Shown: positions 1 through 8,361, numbered from the stretch's first letter. The stretch is DNA of 36,436 bases from an uncultured Mailhella sp. (GCA_944323575.1 CALUTB010000015.1:1-36436), one strand, 5' to 3'. Translations and numbers: made by a program. Notes: generated by a model not told the origin, from the letters alone.

Positions 1-58
1 CAGGCGGCGCTTTCGGCAAGGCGCTCGCTTGAGCCGCTGTGCCTCAGCGCGTTTTCGA

Positions 59-87
59 GTTATGCCCATTTGCCGCCACTTTGTCAA
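59..87 (-). promoter_or_regulatory. Strong sigma70-type promoter firing out of the window (rRNA/tRNA-like)
   Basis: On the minus strand TTGACA (87-82) is followed by a 17-nt spacer and CATAAC (64-59). Upstream of the -35 box lie runs of A and T that could act as an UP element (about 88-175). Downstream is a G/C-rich stretch with a small hairpin (CGCTG/CAGCG). A consensus -35, optimal spacing and an A/T-rich upstream region are typical of stable-RNA promoters, but the transcribed gene is outside the window, so the RNA type is inference. Confidence 0.5.
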
Positions 88-243
88 ACACTTTTTTTCC
101 ACTCCTTCGTCCTTTTTATGGTTTTTATTCGTAACCACTTAATAAAACTTCATAAAAAAAACAAGCTGAAGCAATTTTCCAGCTCATTTTCCATACTTTG
201 GAAGGTCTTTTCCCTACTGGAGACCATTTTTGCCGCTTTTTCA

Positions 244-275
244 GGCTGAAAAACGCTTCGAAGATGTTTTCAGCC
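244..275. repeat. Inverted repeat downstream of the VWA gene
   Basis: GGCTGAAAA (244-252) and TTTTCAGCC (267-275) form a perfect 9-bp stem with a 14-nt loop, 66 nt past the stop codon of the VWA gene. There is no U-run after the stem on either strand, so it is not a textbook terminator. It could stabilise or help end the cassette transcript. Confidence 0.35.
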
Positions 276-341
276 GCCTGCGAAGGTCGAAGTGGTGCAA
301 AACAGGATAATTTAGAAAGAGCGTCCTTCTCTCCTGCTCTA

Positions 342-1532
342 TCAGGCTCCCTCCTTTGCAGACGCCGGAGCGGTAACCACCCCCTGCCCTGCCGCCCAGA
401 GACAGACGTCTTCCCGACGTATGGCGGCAGCCATCATGCCGGGGAAGATATCGGGCGTGCAGGCAAAGCAGGGAACGCCCAGGGCGGAAAGCTTTCCGGC
501 GAGCGCTCTGTCATAGAAAGGACTGCCCTCGTTGCTCAGCGCCAGGAGCGTAATGAACTGCACGCCGGACTGCACGAGTTCATTGGCGCGCTGAAGCAGG
601 TTCCGTTCCACGCCGCCTTCATACAGGTCGGAAATCAATACCATGATGGTATTGCGCGGATCGGTGATGAGCGACTGGCAGTAGCCCACGGCCCGATTGA
701 TGTCGGTACCGCCGCCGAGCTGCACGCCGAAGAGCACGTCCACCGGATCGCGCATTTCTTCCGTAAGATCCACCACCGACGTATCGAAGACCACAAGACG
801 CGTCTTCACCGCAGGCAGAGACGCCATGACCGCTCCGAATATGCTGGAATACACGATGGAGCTGGCCATCGATCCGCTCTGGTCGATGCAGAGCACGACC
901 TCGCGCTGCGGCCTGTGCGCTTTTCGTCCGTATCCTATCAGCGTTTCCGGCACCAGCGTATGGTACTCTTCCTGCCAGTGCCGCAGGTTGGCCTGAATGG
1001 TACGGTTCCAGTCGATTTCCGACGCGCGGGGACGACGGTTGCGAACCGCCCGGTTGAGCGCTCCGCTCACGGCGCTGCGCATAGGTTCCTCAAGCTGCTT
1101 CAGGAGTTCTTCCACCACCTTGCGAACCACAAGTCTTGCGGTTTCTCTGGTCTCCGGCGGAATGACGCCGTTCAGACTCATAAGCGTGGATACCAGATTC
1201 ACGTCCGGCTGCACGGAATCCAGCATTTCAGGCTGAAGCAGCATATCCTTGAGGTACAACCGGTCGAAGGCATCCTTCTGCATGGCCCGTACCACGGTGG
1301 ACGGAAAATACTTGCGGATGTCTCCCAGCCAGCGGGCCACACGGGGAGAAGACGAACCGGAGCCTCCCCGCAGCCCCCTGCCGTCGCCGCTTCGATCGTA
1401 AAGCAGAGAAAGGGCCTCACTCATGCCGAGGTCATCCTCACCGAGTACTACGTCCGGGCAGGATTTGACTGCCTCATCCCCCAGTGCAAGCACCCATCGC
1501 CGCATCCGTTCCTTTTCAAGTCCGTTATCCAT
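342..1532 (-). CDS. VWA domain protein (YehP-like), last gene of the five-gene cassette
   Basis: The protein has 396 aa. Residues about 1-205 are a helical region without a recognised domain. A von Willebrand factor A domain follows, with an intact MIDAS: DQSGS at 217-221, Thr in GGGTD near 276, and Asp in ISDLYEG near 302. VWA domains bind partners through a metal ion, and together with MoxR-type ATPases they usually form chaperone-like assemblies. No signal peptide or membrane segment is visible, so it is likely cytoplasmic. I chose the ATG at 1532 because GAGGT sits just upstream; an in-frame start at 1571 would extend the overlap. The gene overlaps the DUF5682-like gene by 8 nt, implying translational coupling. 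Length and neighbours resemble E. coli YehP (about 380 aa). Its function is unknown. Confidence 0.85.
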   Translation of the reverse strand: MDNGLEKERMRRWVLALGDEAVKSCPDVVLGEDDLGMSEALSLLYDRSGDGRGLRGGSGSSSPRVARWLGDIRKYFPSTVVRAMQKDAFDRLYLKDMLLQPEMLDSVQPDVNLVSTLMSLNGVIPPETRETARLVVRKVVEELLKQLEEPMRSAVSGALNRAVRNRRPRASEIDWNRTIQANLRHWQEEYHTLVPETLIGYGRKAHRPQREVVLCIDQSGSMASSIVYSSIFGAVMASLPAVKTRLVVFDTSVVDLTEEMRDPVDVLFGVQLGGGTDINRAVGYCQSLITDPRNTIMVLISDLYEGGVERNLLQRANELVQSGVQFITLLALSNEGSPFYDRALAGKLSALGVPCFACTPDIFPGMMAAAIRREDVCLWAAGQGVVTAPASAKEGA

Positions 1533-3951
1533 GTGCACCTCGTTCGCCCTCAAACGCACCGGCTCCGGCAAGACCCAGAATCTTCCTCAGGAAAGGCAGC
1601 GGCAGTGCGGCTCGATTTTCATCCTGTTCCGAAGGCTGCACCGCCGGCGCTCCGACCGAACCGGCGTTTCCCGCACGGCGGGCCCTCTCTGCAAGCTGCC
1701 TGCGCTCAGGCGCGGAAAATTCCGTGAATGTCCGGCGCAGCATGGGAAGAACCGTAGTGAACTGCCCGTCGGGAAGGGAAAGCAGCCACTCGTCCACCAG
1801 ACGCCAGAGCGTATCGTCATGAAGCAGGATCATGGCGCTGTCCCCGAGGAAGGCGGAAAGCCAGCCTGCGGCATCCTCCGGTTCTGCCGCGGCGGACAGG
1901 GCAAGGCTCATCTGCTGAGCGACCTCGTCGACGGAAAGCGCCTCGTCATCAAAAAGAAGTCTGGCCGCCAGTCCGCGCAGAACGGCGTTCACACCGCTCT
2001 CTTCCGGCAAAAGACGGCGCAGCGCCTGACGCCACATAAGCGCCAGCTCCTCTTTTCCGGCAAGACGCATGGCCTCATGTGCCGCGCGCAGCGGAGCGCC
2101 GAGTTCCGCCGAGCCTTCGGCATTGAGTCCCGAACAGGCGGCATGAAGTCCTACGGATACGCGGGGAACGATGCCTGCCACAAGCGCAAGCACCATGCCC
2201 GTATCCGTACCGCGCACATCGCCGTACCTGGCGACGCGCACAAGTTCCGGCAATGTGCGGAGCAGCTCAAGCGTATCTGTGGTAAGAGCGGCGCGATCTT
2301 CCAGCGCCTTCACAAGGCCGCCGACGGCCTCAGCCAGATCCGCGAGCAGCGCGGCATCCATCAGTTTTGCCAGCTCCGGCAGATCCGCCCGCGAGGCCCG
2401 GTCCAGCGTACGGCGCACGGCAGCTTCGACAAGCGTGCTTCCCCAGGAGCCGGCATTGATGATGTCCACGATCAACTTCGGCTCCCATTGCAGCTTCCAC
2501 AACTCATGGAAGGTTCCCTTGCCTCCGCCCTCGCGCCTGTCCGTGCCCCAGAAAATGTCCAAGAGCGTCAGTCGGTGCAGCATTCTGCTGCGCGAAAGAT
2601 CCACGTCTCTGCGCAGATCGAGATCCAGCACTTTCTGCGAGGCCTCGGGCCGGAGCCGGAGCTTTTTCTGAAGCCGCTCGATATCTCTCTGAAGGGGAAC
2701 GGCAGGCACGCCGTCCGGCACCTGTCCCAGCTTTTCGCCGGTAATGAGACGCCGGGCTATCATGCGCATGGGTGTCTCCTCTCCCATGCACACCACGGTC
2801 TGCAGAGCTTCGCACAGTTCCGGCAATCCCGTGCCCGGATGCTGACGGAGGGCGGCAAGCGCCTCGGCCAGCCTGGCGGATTCAATGATGTGCGCAGGCG
2901 AGCAGTCCAGTCCCTCCTCGCGGAAGAGACGCGCTGCGGAAGTCAGCCATCTCACGGTTCTGGATTCCGTCGTTCCGCCGTTCCAGAGGTGTTCGTACCA
3001 GGCCGGAGACTCGACACCGGCCCCGTATCCGCTCCGAACGCTCAGCGCGACATACGTCCACGGCGCCCATGTGGCGGAAACCTTCATTTTCGGCAGTCCC
3101 TTCAGAAGCGCATTGTCATCCTTGGCGGCCACCTTCGCTTCCAGCGCGGGCACATGCCACGCGCCGCAGACCACGGCAATGCGCCGCCATCCTTCCTTGC
3201 GGGCCTTGCGCAGGCACGAGCGCATGTACGCTTCACGAAGCGCCTCCATGCCGGAAGGCGCACCGAAACGCCGCTCGCGATCCTGTCTTACCGCCGTCAT
3301 CGCCTCTCTGATGGCATCGAACAGTTCGAGCCCGTCCAGACGTTCCTCGACCATGTGATTCCACCAGCTCTCCCCGCTTTCATAGCCGGCGGCACGTCCC
3401 AGCCAGTCCAGAGGATCGGCAGCATCGAACTCCGCATTTTCCCCGGCTTCGGCGCAGGCAGCGTTTTCCGCCCCGTCTGCTCCCGTTCTTTCGGTCGGGA
3501 CAGTCTCCGGTTCTTTCAGTTGAGGACCACCCTCTTCCGCAGGCTCCAGCCCTGTCGCATCAAGGCTATCCTCCGACGGATTCTTCTCAGCAGCCAGACA
3601 CGCCTTCTCTTCCTCCTGCTTTTCGAGAGCAAAACGCACACCCACGGGCAGATCCATGAAATGCACCGGAAGATCCCGCGTCAGTGCATGACGCAAGGCC
3701 TGCCACTCCGGAGAAAATGCCGCGAAAGGATAAAACGCCGCACGCTGCACGTCTTCCTCGGAGTACACGAGAAGCGCCACCGGGGGAACCATGGCTTCGT
3801 CGACGGCAAGAGGCAGCACGCTTTCTCCCTCGGGAGGTCCTTCGACGAGAAGCGCATCCGGCTGCCACTCTTCAAAAGCACGGACAAGGCTGCGGGCACA
3901 GCCCGGCCCATGATGCCTTATGCCGAATATGCGTATCTGCGAGTCGTCCAT
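1525..3951 (-). CDS. DUF5682-like protein (YehM-like), possible TIKI/TraB/EreA-fold enzyme
   Basis: The protein has 808 aa and no signal peptide or membrane segment. The N-terminal part carries GIRHHGPG (10-17), LLVEGP (34-39), REAYM (239-243) and GAWH (263-266), with a low-complexity acidic insert at about 110-180. The rest is mostly helical. Family recognition as DUF5682 rests on the RHHGPG start and the S-x-Y-G-A-G-V-x-SPAWY stretch at about 307-319. The ordered motifs (His near the start, Glu in VEGP, Glu-x-x-Met, then Gly-x-x-His) recall the TIKI/TraB/EreA/ChaN hydrolase superfamily; that link is my inference. The start at 3951 lies 2 nt after the stop of the AAA+ gene, and the 3' end overlaps the VWA gene. 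Substrate and function are unknown. Confidence 0.8.
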   Translation of the reverse strand: MDDSQIRIFGIRHHGPGCARSLVRAFEEWQPDALLVEGPPEGESVLPLAVDEAMVPPVALLVYSEEDVQRAAFYPFAAFSPEWQALRHALTRDLPVHFMDLPVGVRFALEKQEEEKACLAAEKNPSEDSLDATGLEPAEEGGPQLKEPETVPTERTGADGAENAACAEAGENAEFDAADPLDWLGRAAGYESGESWWNHMVEERLDGLELFDAIREAMTAVRQDRERRFGAPSGMEALREAYMRSCLRKARKEGWRRIAVVCGAWHVPALEAKVAAKDDNALLKGLPKMKVSATWAPWTYVALSVRSGYGAGVESPAWYEHLWNGGTTESRTVRWLTSAARLFREEGLDCSPAHIIESARLAEALAALRQHPGTGLPELCEALQTVVCMGEETPMRMIARRLITGEKLGQVPDGVPAVPLQRDIERLQKKLRLRPEASQKVLDLDLRRDVDLSRSRMLHRLTLLDIFWGTDRREGGGKGTFHELWKLQWEPKLIVDIINAGSWGSTLVEAAVRRTLDRASRADLPELAKLMDAALLADLAEAVGGLVKALEDRAALTTDTLELLRTLPELVRVARYGDVRGTDTGMVLALVAGIVPRVSVGLHAACSGLNAEGSAELGAPLRAAHEAMRLAGKEELALMWRQALRRLLPEESGVNAVLRGLAARLLFDDEALSVDEVAQQMSLALSAAAEPEDAAGWLSAFLGDSAMILLHDDTLWRLVDEWLLSLPDGQFTTVLPMLRRTFTEFSAPERRQLAERARRAGNAGSVGAPAVQPSEQDENRAALPLPFLRKILGLAGAGAFEGERGAHG

Positions 3952-3953
3952 GC

Positions 3954-5057
3954 TTATTCCACATCGCGACAGGCGCGGTACAGATCCTTCCAGTCTCCCC
4001 GTTCCTTGATGACTGTTTCAAGATATTCATGCCATATCACGCGGTCCTGCACCGGATCCTTGACCACGGCGCCTACGAGAGAGGCCGCCACATCGGCAGC
4101 CCGCAGGCTTCCGTCTCCGAAGTGGGCCGCAAGAGCCATGCCGCTGTTGATGACGGAAATGGCCTCAGCCGTGCTCAGGGTTCCCGAAGGCGTTTTGACC
4201 TTGAGTCTGCCGTCCTCGGTTCTGCCGTTGCGAAGTTCCCGGAAGATACGGACCACACGACGTACTTCGTCGAGCGCAGGCGGTTCGGCGGGCAGTTCCA
4301 GACTTCGTCCCATTTCCCGGACGCGCTTTTCCACAATGGCGACTTCCTCATCTTCCGTCGCGGGAACCGGCAGCACCACCGTATTGAAGCGGCGCTTGAG
4401 CGCGGAGGAAAGCTCATTCACGCCCTTGTCCCTGTTGTTTGCCGTGGCAATGACATTGAAGCCGTGCACGGCCTGCACTTCCTCTCCCAGTTCCGGGACG
4501 GGCAGGGACTTTTCCGAAAGAATGGTGATGAGGGTGTCCTGTACGTCGGCGGGAATGCGGGTCAACTCCTCCACGCGGGCGATGCACCCATCCTCCATGG
4601 CACGCATGAGCGGACTTTCCACCAGCGCCTGACGCGACGGGCCCTTGGCAAGAAGTTCGGCATAGTTCCAGCCGTAGCGCATCTGTTCCTCGCTTGTGCC
4701 GGCCGTGCCCTGAATGATGCGCGTGGAGTCGCCGCTGATGGCCGCGGCCAGATGCTCCGAGACCCATGATTTTGCCGTTCCGGGCACGCCGTACAGCAGA
4801 AGCGCGCGATCGGTGGCCAGCGTGGCTACGGCGATTTCCATGAGGCGACGACTGCCTATGTACTTGGACGACACCTCGAAACCGTTGTCCAACCTGCCGC
4901 CCATGAGGTAGGTGCACACGGCTCGGGGAGACATCTGCCAGTTTGCGGGATGCGGATGCGTATCGGCCTTCTTCAGCTCGTCCAGTTCCTCGGCAAACTG
5001 CTGCTCGGCATGCTGCCGCAAAACACTGGCCGCCCGATTGGTATCTGCAGTATTCAT
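3954..5057 (-). CDS. MoxR-type AAA+ ATPase (YehL-like)
   Basis: The protein has 367 aa and is soluble. Walker A is GVPGTAKS (90-97). The Walker B-like segment is IARVEE (159-164), with Glu where the usual Asp stands. Sensor 1 is the ATANN segment (204-208), and RR at 222-223 is a likely arginine finger. The segment after Walker B (ELTRIPADVQD) is typical of MoxR relatives such as E. coli YehL. MoxR ATPases generally act with a VWA partner to remodel or activate a client; here the VWA protein is two genes downstream. The ATG at 5057 lies 24 nt after the stop of the HEAT-like gene, and the stop codon is 2 nt before the DUF5682-like start. The ribosome binding site is weak, consistent with translational coupling. 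The client is unknown; the other cassette proteins are the obvious candidates. Confidence 0.88.
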   Translation of the reverse strand: MNTADTNRAASVLRQHAEQQFAEELDELKKADTHPHPANWQMSPRAVCTYLMGGRLDNGFEVSSKYIGSRRLMEIAVATLATDRALLLYGVPGTAKSWVSEHLAAAISGDSTRIIQGTAGTSEEQMRYGWNYAELLAKGPSRQALVESPLMRAMEDGCIARVEELTRIPADVQDTLITILSEKSLPVPELGEEVQAVHGFNVIATANNRDKGVNELSSALKRRFNTVVLPVPATEDEEVAIVEKRVREMGRSLELPAEPPALDEVRRVVRIFRELRNGRTEDGRLKVKTPSGTLSTAEAISVINSGMALAAHFGDGSLRAADVAASLVGAVVKDPVQDRVIWHEYLETVIKERGDWKDLYRACRDVE

Positions 5058-5081
5058 GAAATGTCCTCTGATGGTTGACGG

Positions 5082-6698
5082 TCAGGAAAAACAGGAATGC
5101 AACGTCCTGCGCTGCAGGACAACGGCGGAAAAACGGTCGGAAATCTCTCTGTTCGGAGAATCGACCGGCAGATCGACAACTGCCTGCCGCGCATTGTCCA
5201 GACTCTCCGCAGGAAGAATCATGGCCAGTTCGTCGATCACGGAAGAAAGCATGTAATCACGATGTGTTGCCGAAGAAAGCCGGCTCTTCAGCGCCTGCAG
5301 TGCCTTGTCTGCAAGCGCTGGGGACATATGGTACTCCATCTCCTGCCGTGCACGGATATCCTGCAGAAGATCAGGAAGCGTGTCCCGGGAAAGCATATTC
5401 TCCCAGAACAGTTCCCGTTCCTCTTTGTCCAGCAGACCGGCAAGATAAAAGGAGTCGAGTCTGCCGCCTGCGGCGGATGGCCACACGCCGCCTTTCTTCA
5501 TTCTCTTCAGCATCACTCGTGCCCAGTCTGCGTCGCGACAGCGAAGCTGCGCGTCGCCCCAGGCTGTCAGAAGCGGCTTTTTCCACTCAGAACGCTCGGC
5601 AAGTTCCATCAGCTCTGCCGGAGTTTTTCCCGTGCGCTCCGTCCACCAGGAAAGAGGCACGGCGACGGCCATCTGGTACAACCATCCGGCACGCGGTCCG
5701 AACTGGGAAACCGGAGATTTCTCACTGATGAGATCTCCGGCCCAGGCCTTGTCGTAATTTTCGGGAGGAGTGATGAATTCCGTCTTGTCCGCCATGACTG
5801 CCGCCGCCTGGAAAAGGCCGGAAAAGCCCGACGGTTCGGGCGCGGACAAAAAGGACTCCATGCAGGAAGACAAACGCTCGCCCATGCGCGCCACATAGCG
5901 GCTGTCGGGCAAACGGGAAAGCAGGGAAGCCGCCGTTTTTCGCACTTCACGGCTGCGATCTCTGACAAGGAGCCTCTCCAGCATATCCTCGTCGTCCATG
6001 CAGAGTCCGTGCACGAAAAGTCCGAGCAGAGCGTTGCGCTCGGAAGCGTCCATGCCCGCCATGTCCTTTTCAAACAGTTCCCGGGCGTGGGCGGTGTCCT
6101 TTGCGCGCATGGCCGCAAGAAAAGCCTGCCTCTGCATGGGACGACCGTGCACCCATGCCTCCATCTCAGACTCAGATCCGGAAGTGGAAGCAAACATGCA
6201 CCAGTCCGGATTCAGGGAGGCCAGCCACAGCCCCCGCACACCGACCGTCCGGGAAAGCAGCGTCCGCAGTGCCGGCGCGCTCCGGCCCATCATCAGTGCG
6301 GGAACCAGCAGAGAGTGAGGCAGTACGCTGCCCTGCTTATCCAGACACGACAAAGCCTCCCACTGAAGTCTGAGACGACCGCTGCGGAATATGTCCCCGT
6401 ACAGATCAGTCACAGGCAGCCCTTCCTGAAGCATGGGACGCGACTCCTCCTGACAGAGCGGGGGATCCATCGTAATGCCGACGTCGGAAGAAGGCTGCCA
6501 TCCGGCCCGACCGCATATGGAAAGAATGCCGGCCCCGCGCAGAAGTTTTTCGGCACAGGCATCGGGAGACGTCTCTCCTGCATCGGCAAGTTCACGTATC
6601 AGGGACCCTGCCGGAAATTCGTTCTCCGGAAACGACGGCCTGCGTCGATCCGTGCCCAGCAGCGCGAAGGAACCGAACAAACGAAGTCTGGGATCCAT
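5082..6698 (-). CDS. HEAT-like helical protein (DUF5691-like) of the cassette
   Basis: The protein has 538 aa, no signal peptide and no membrane segment. It is rich in Leu, Trp and Arg and is largely helical. A stretch around residues 260-300 (REVRKTAASLLSRLPDSRY) looks like a HEAT-type repeat. It also matches what I recall of the DUF5691 family, which occurs beside SWIM, MoxR, DUF5682 and VWA genes in actinobacteria; this name comes from memory and not from a search. I chose the ATG at 6698 because GGGAGGA lies right upstream and the resulting 13-nt gap after the SWIM gene fits the operon. A longer in-frame start at 6830 would overlap the SWIM gene by about 120 nt. HEAT-like folds usually bind proteins or nucleic acid; the role here is unknown. 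Confidence 0.72.
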   Translation of the reverse strand: MDPRLRLFGSFALLGTDRRRPSFPENEFPAGSLIRELADAGETSPDACAEKLLRGAGILSICGRAGWQPSSDVGITMDPPLCQEESRPMLQEGLPVTDLYGDIFRSGRLRLQWEALSCLDKQGSVLPHSLLVPALMMGRSAPALRTLLSRTVGVRGLWLASLNPDWCMFASTSGSESEMEAWVHGRPMQRQAFLAAMRAKDTAHARELFEKDMAGMDASERNALLGLFVHGLCMDDEDMLERLLVRDRSREVRKTAASLLSRLPDSRYVARMGERLSSCMESFLSAPEPSGFSGLFQAAAVMADKTEFITPPENYDKAWAGDLISEKSPVSQFGPRAGWLYQMAVAVPLSWWTERTGKTPAELMELAERSEWKKPLLTAWGDAQLRCRDADWARVMLKRMKKGGVWPSAAGGRLDSFYLAGLLDKEERELFWENMLSRDTLPDLLQDIRARQEMEYHMSPALADKALQALKSRLSSATHRDYMLSSVIDELAMILPAESLDNARQAVVDLPVDSPNREISDRFSAVVLQRRTLHSCFS

Positions 6699-6711
6699 GA
6701 TTCCTCCCGAT

Positions 6712-8004
6712 TCAGGATGCCGTCCGGGGAAAGGCCCCCGCCAGCAGAAGCGATCTTCCATCCCATTCTCCGCAGACCACAAGCGCTCTTCCTCCGCTGC
6801 GGGCAAGCAGCTTCCAGGCTTCGGCGTCATCCATCGTCAGCGGGATTCCGTGCTTTCCGTCCGAAAGCATCCATGCCTTTTCTCCGCGCACAAGACGCAC
6901 ATCGCCGAAAAAAAGCGGTTGCGGCATCTGCCACGGACTGACGGCAAGACGTTTCGCCATATCGACCAGAGCCTCATTCAACGTACGAACAGGCAGGGAG
7001 CCGGCAACCTTTTCTGCCACGGGAGCGTCTGCGACGACGGCCCTGAGCGGAGAGGCTCCCGCATAGAAGACAAGCGTCATGCGCATATCGTCCCCCGGCA
7101 GGAACACCGGTTCAAAAAATCGGGAACCGTGGGAAAAATCCAGAATCAGGGCCGTCCTGCCGCTGCCTCTGCCGTAAAGCCATACACGTCGACGCCACAG
7201 CCGCTCCTCTTCCGCCTCGCTCACGCCGATGACGCTCCACACGTCGGACACGCGGTCCCCGTCGGCCAGCACGCTGTCCTTGTCGGGAAGATACCCCAGT
7301 GCGGAACGCACGTCGGCCTGCTCCGCCAACGAAAGACTCTCCCGTCGGGAAAACGCATCTCCGAGCAGCTGAATCTCGCCCAGTTTCGCAAGAACTACGG
7401 CAGGCCAGTCCTCTCCCTGATCCATCCGGGCGGCCAGCTCCCGCACTCTGGCAGCCATGCCGGGCATCTGCGCGTCCACCATGCGGGCCGCGAGTCTGTC
7501 CCATTCCCCGTATCTGCCGGAAAGCGAGGATAGGCCCTGCCGGACCTGATCGGTCATCCAGCGCCTCAGTTCTTCAAGTCCTGTCTGCATACGCGCAAGC
7601 CGTGCGGCATCCTTTTTCGGCGACACCTGTGCGGCGCTCTTTTTCCGGGCTTTTCCTTCTTCCTTTCTGGCGGCACGCCGCTGACGTTCTTCCAGCCACT
7701 CACTCACCCAGTCGGGACGTTCGTCTCCGGAAAAAGCCCCCTTCTGCTGCGCCATGAGCAGAAGCAGGGCAAGCGCATGCTTGCAGGGAATCTTCCTGCT
7801 GGGACAGGAGCAAGAGCAGACAGTTCCGGAAAGATCGATCCTTACCTGATAGGGCTTTGCCCCGCTTCCCCGACAAAGTCCCCAGGCGGCGGCATCATCG
7901 CATCCAAGTACCTGCCATTTACCGGACGAGGCAAGGCCTCGTGCGGCCTTGACCGACGCCTCGTCCGGAGCCGTGGCAAGAACAGCATCCACCGTGATGT
8001 CCAT
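6712..8004 (-). CDS. SWIM zinc finger protein (YehQ-like), first gene of the cassette
   Basis: The protein has 430 aa. A SWIM motif (CxCx(n)CxH) is clear: Cys65, Cys67, Cys74, His76. SWIM fingers bind zinc and are thought to contact DNA or protein. The rest of the protein has a basic, Lys/Arg/Ala-rich linker near 110-135 and then a helical part of unknown fold. It is the promoter-proximal gene of the five-gene minus-strand unit. GGGAG precedes the ATG at 8004, and a short GC-rich hairpin (8025-8041) lies in the leader. E. coli YehQ has a similar SWIM domain next to yehL/yehM/yehP. Whether the finger recognises nucleic acid or a protein cannot be told from sequence. Confidence 0.85.
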   Translation of the reverse strand: MDITVDAVLATAPDEASVKAARGLASSGKWQVLGCDDAAAWGLCRGSGAKPYQVRIDLSGTVCSCSCPSRKIPCKHALALLLLMAQQKGAFSGDERPDWVSEWLEERQRRAARKEEGKARKKSAAQVSPKKDAARLARMQTGLEELRRWMTDQVRQGLSSLSGRYGEWDRLAARMVDAQMPGMAARVRELAARMDQGEDWPAVVLAKLGEIQLLGDAFSRRESLSLAEQADVRSALGYLPDKDSVLADGDRVSDVWSVIGVSEAEEERLWRRRVWLYGRGSGRTALILDFSHGSRFFEPVFLPGDDMRMTLVFYAGASPLRAVVADAPVAEKVAGSLPVRTLNEALVDMAKRLAVSPWQMPQPLFFGDVRLVRGEKAWMLSDGKHGIPLTMDDAEAWKLLARSGGRALVVCGEWDGRSLLLAGAFPRTAS

Positions 8005-8024
8005 ACGTTATCTCCCGAAGGATC

Positions 8025-8041
8025 CCGCGCGAAAAGCGCGG
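8025..8041 (-). promoter_or_regulatory. Leader hairpin of the five-gene cassette
   Basis: CCGCGC (8025-8030) pairs with GCGCGG (8036-8041) across a 5-nt loop, about 20 nt upstream of the SWIM start codon and just before its GGGAG. There is no U-run, so it is more likely an mRNA 5' structure than a terminator. Confidence 0.3.
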
Positions 8042-8062
8042 CATGGGTCCACATGATATCGA

Positions 8063-8091
8063 TCTGTAACAACAGGAAATCATGGCGTCAA
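8063..8091 (-). promoter_or_regulatory. Candidate promoter of the five-gene cassette
   Basis: On the minus strand TTGACG (8091-8086) is followed by 17 nt and TACAGA (8068-8063). The -35 is good and the -10 is weak. It would give a leader of about 50 nt before the SWIM gene. Confidence 0.3.
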
Positions 8092-8180
8092 CCCGGCCGA
8101 AGCACAAGCATGGAAAAGAACTTTGCCCCAGACAGGACCGCCATATGTCCTCGTTCCTTTCCGAAACAACGGGTGCAGGG

Positions 8181-8210
8181 TTTACAAAGCCCTCCCGCCC
8201 CGGCTACATT
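8181..8210 (+). promoter_or_regulatory. Candidate promoter of the hydrogenase operon
   Basis: TTTACA (8181-8186), an 18-nt spacer and TACATT (8205-8210). Transcription would begin near 8217 and give a leader of about 145 nt. That leader can fold: CCGCAG (8220-8225) with CTGCGG (8230-8235), competing with TTTGCCG (8216-8222) pairing to CGGCAAA (8243-8249). Confidence 0.35.
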
Positions 8211-8361
8211 CTATGTTTGCCGCAGTATTCTGCGGAGATATCCGGCAAAAGGAACTGTCGCAGATCCGGACACGTCTCCGGAAACCCCGCCGTTTCCGAT
8301 CGTTTCCGCCGCGTTTTCCGTTCCTTCGTCATCCTTCATTCACTTTTTTCGGACGCCCATC

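Larger units (their letters stand above)
1..341. other. Intergenic region at left edge
   Basis: No gene is supported here. The stretch separates the end of the VWA gene from whatever lies left of the window. It holds an outward-facing minus-strand promoter (59-87), an A/T-rich tract upstream of that promoter (about 88-175), and a 9-bp inverted repeat (244-275). Reading frames crossing it on the plus strand are antisense shadows of the VWA gene. Confidence 0.7.
8005..8361. other. Divergent intergenic region between cassette and hydrogenase genes
   Basis: This 357-nt stretch has no supported gene. It holds predicted promoters for both directions (minus 8063-8091, plus 8181-8210), a leader hairpin of the SWIM gene, and a structured leader ahead of the hydrogenase genes. 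The open frames crossing it are extensions of flanking frames without ribosome binding sites. Confidence 0.6.

Noticed and set aside
316..341. Terminator directly after the VWA gene
   Set aside because: The only stem (AGAGC/GCTCT) is 5 bp with a 13-nt loop, too weak to call.
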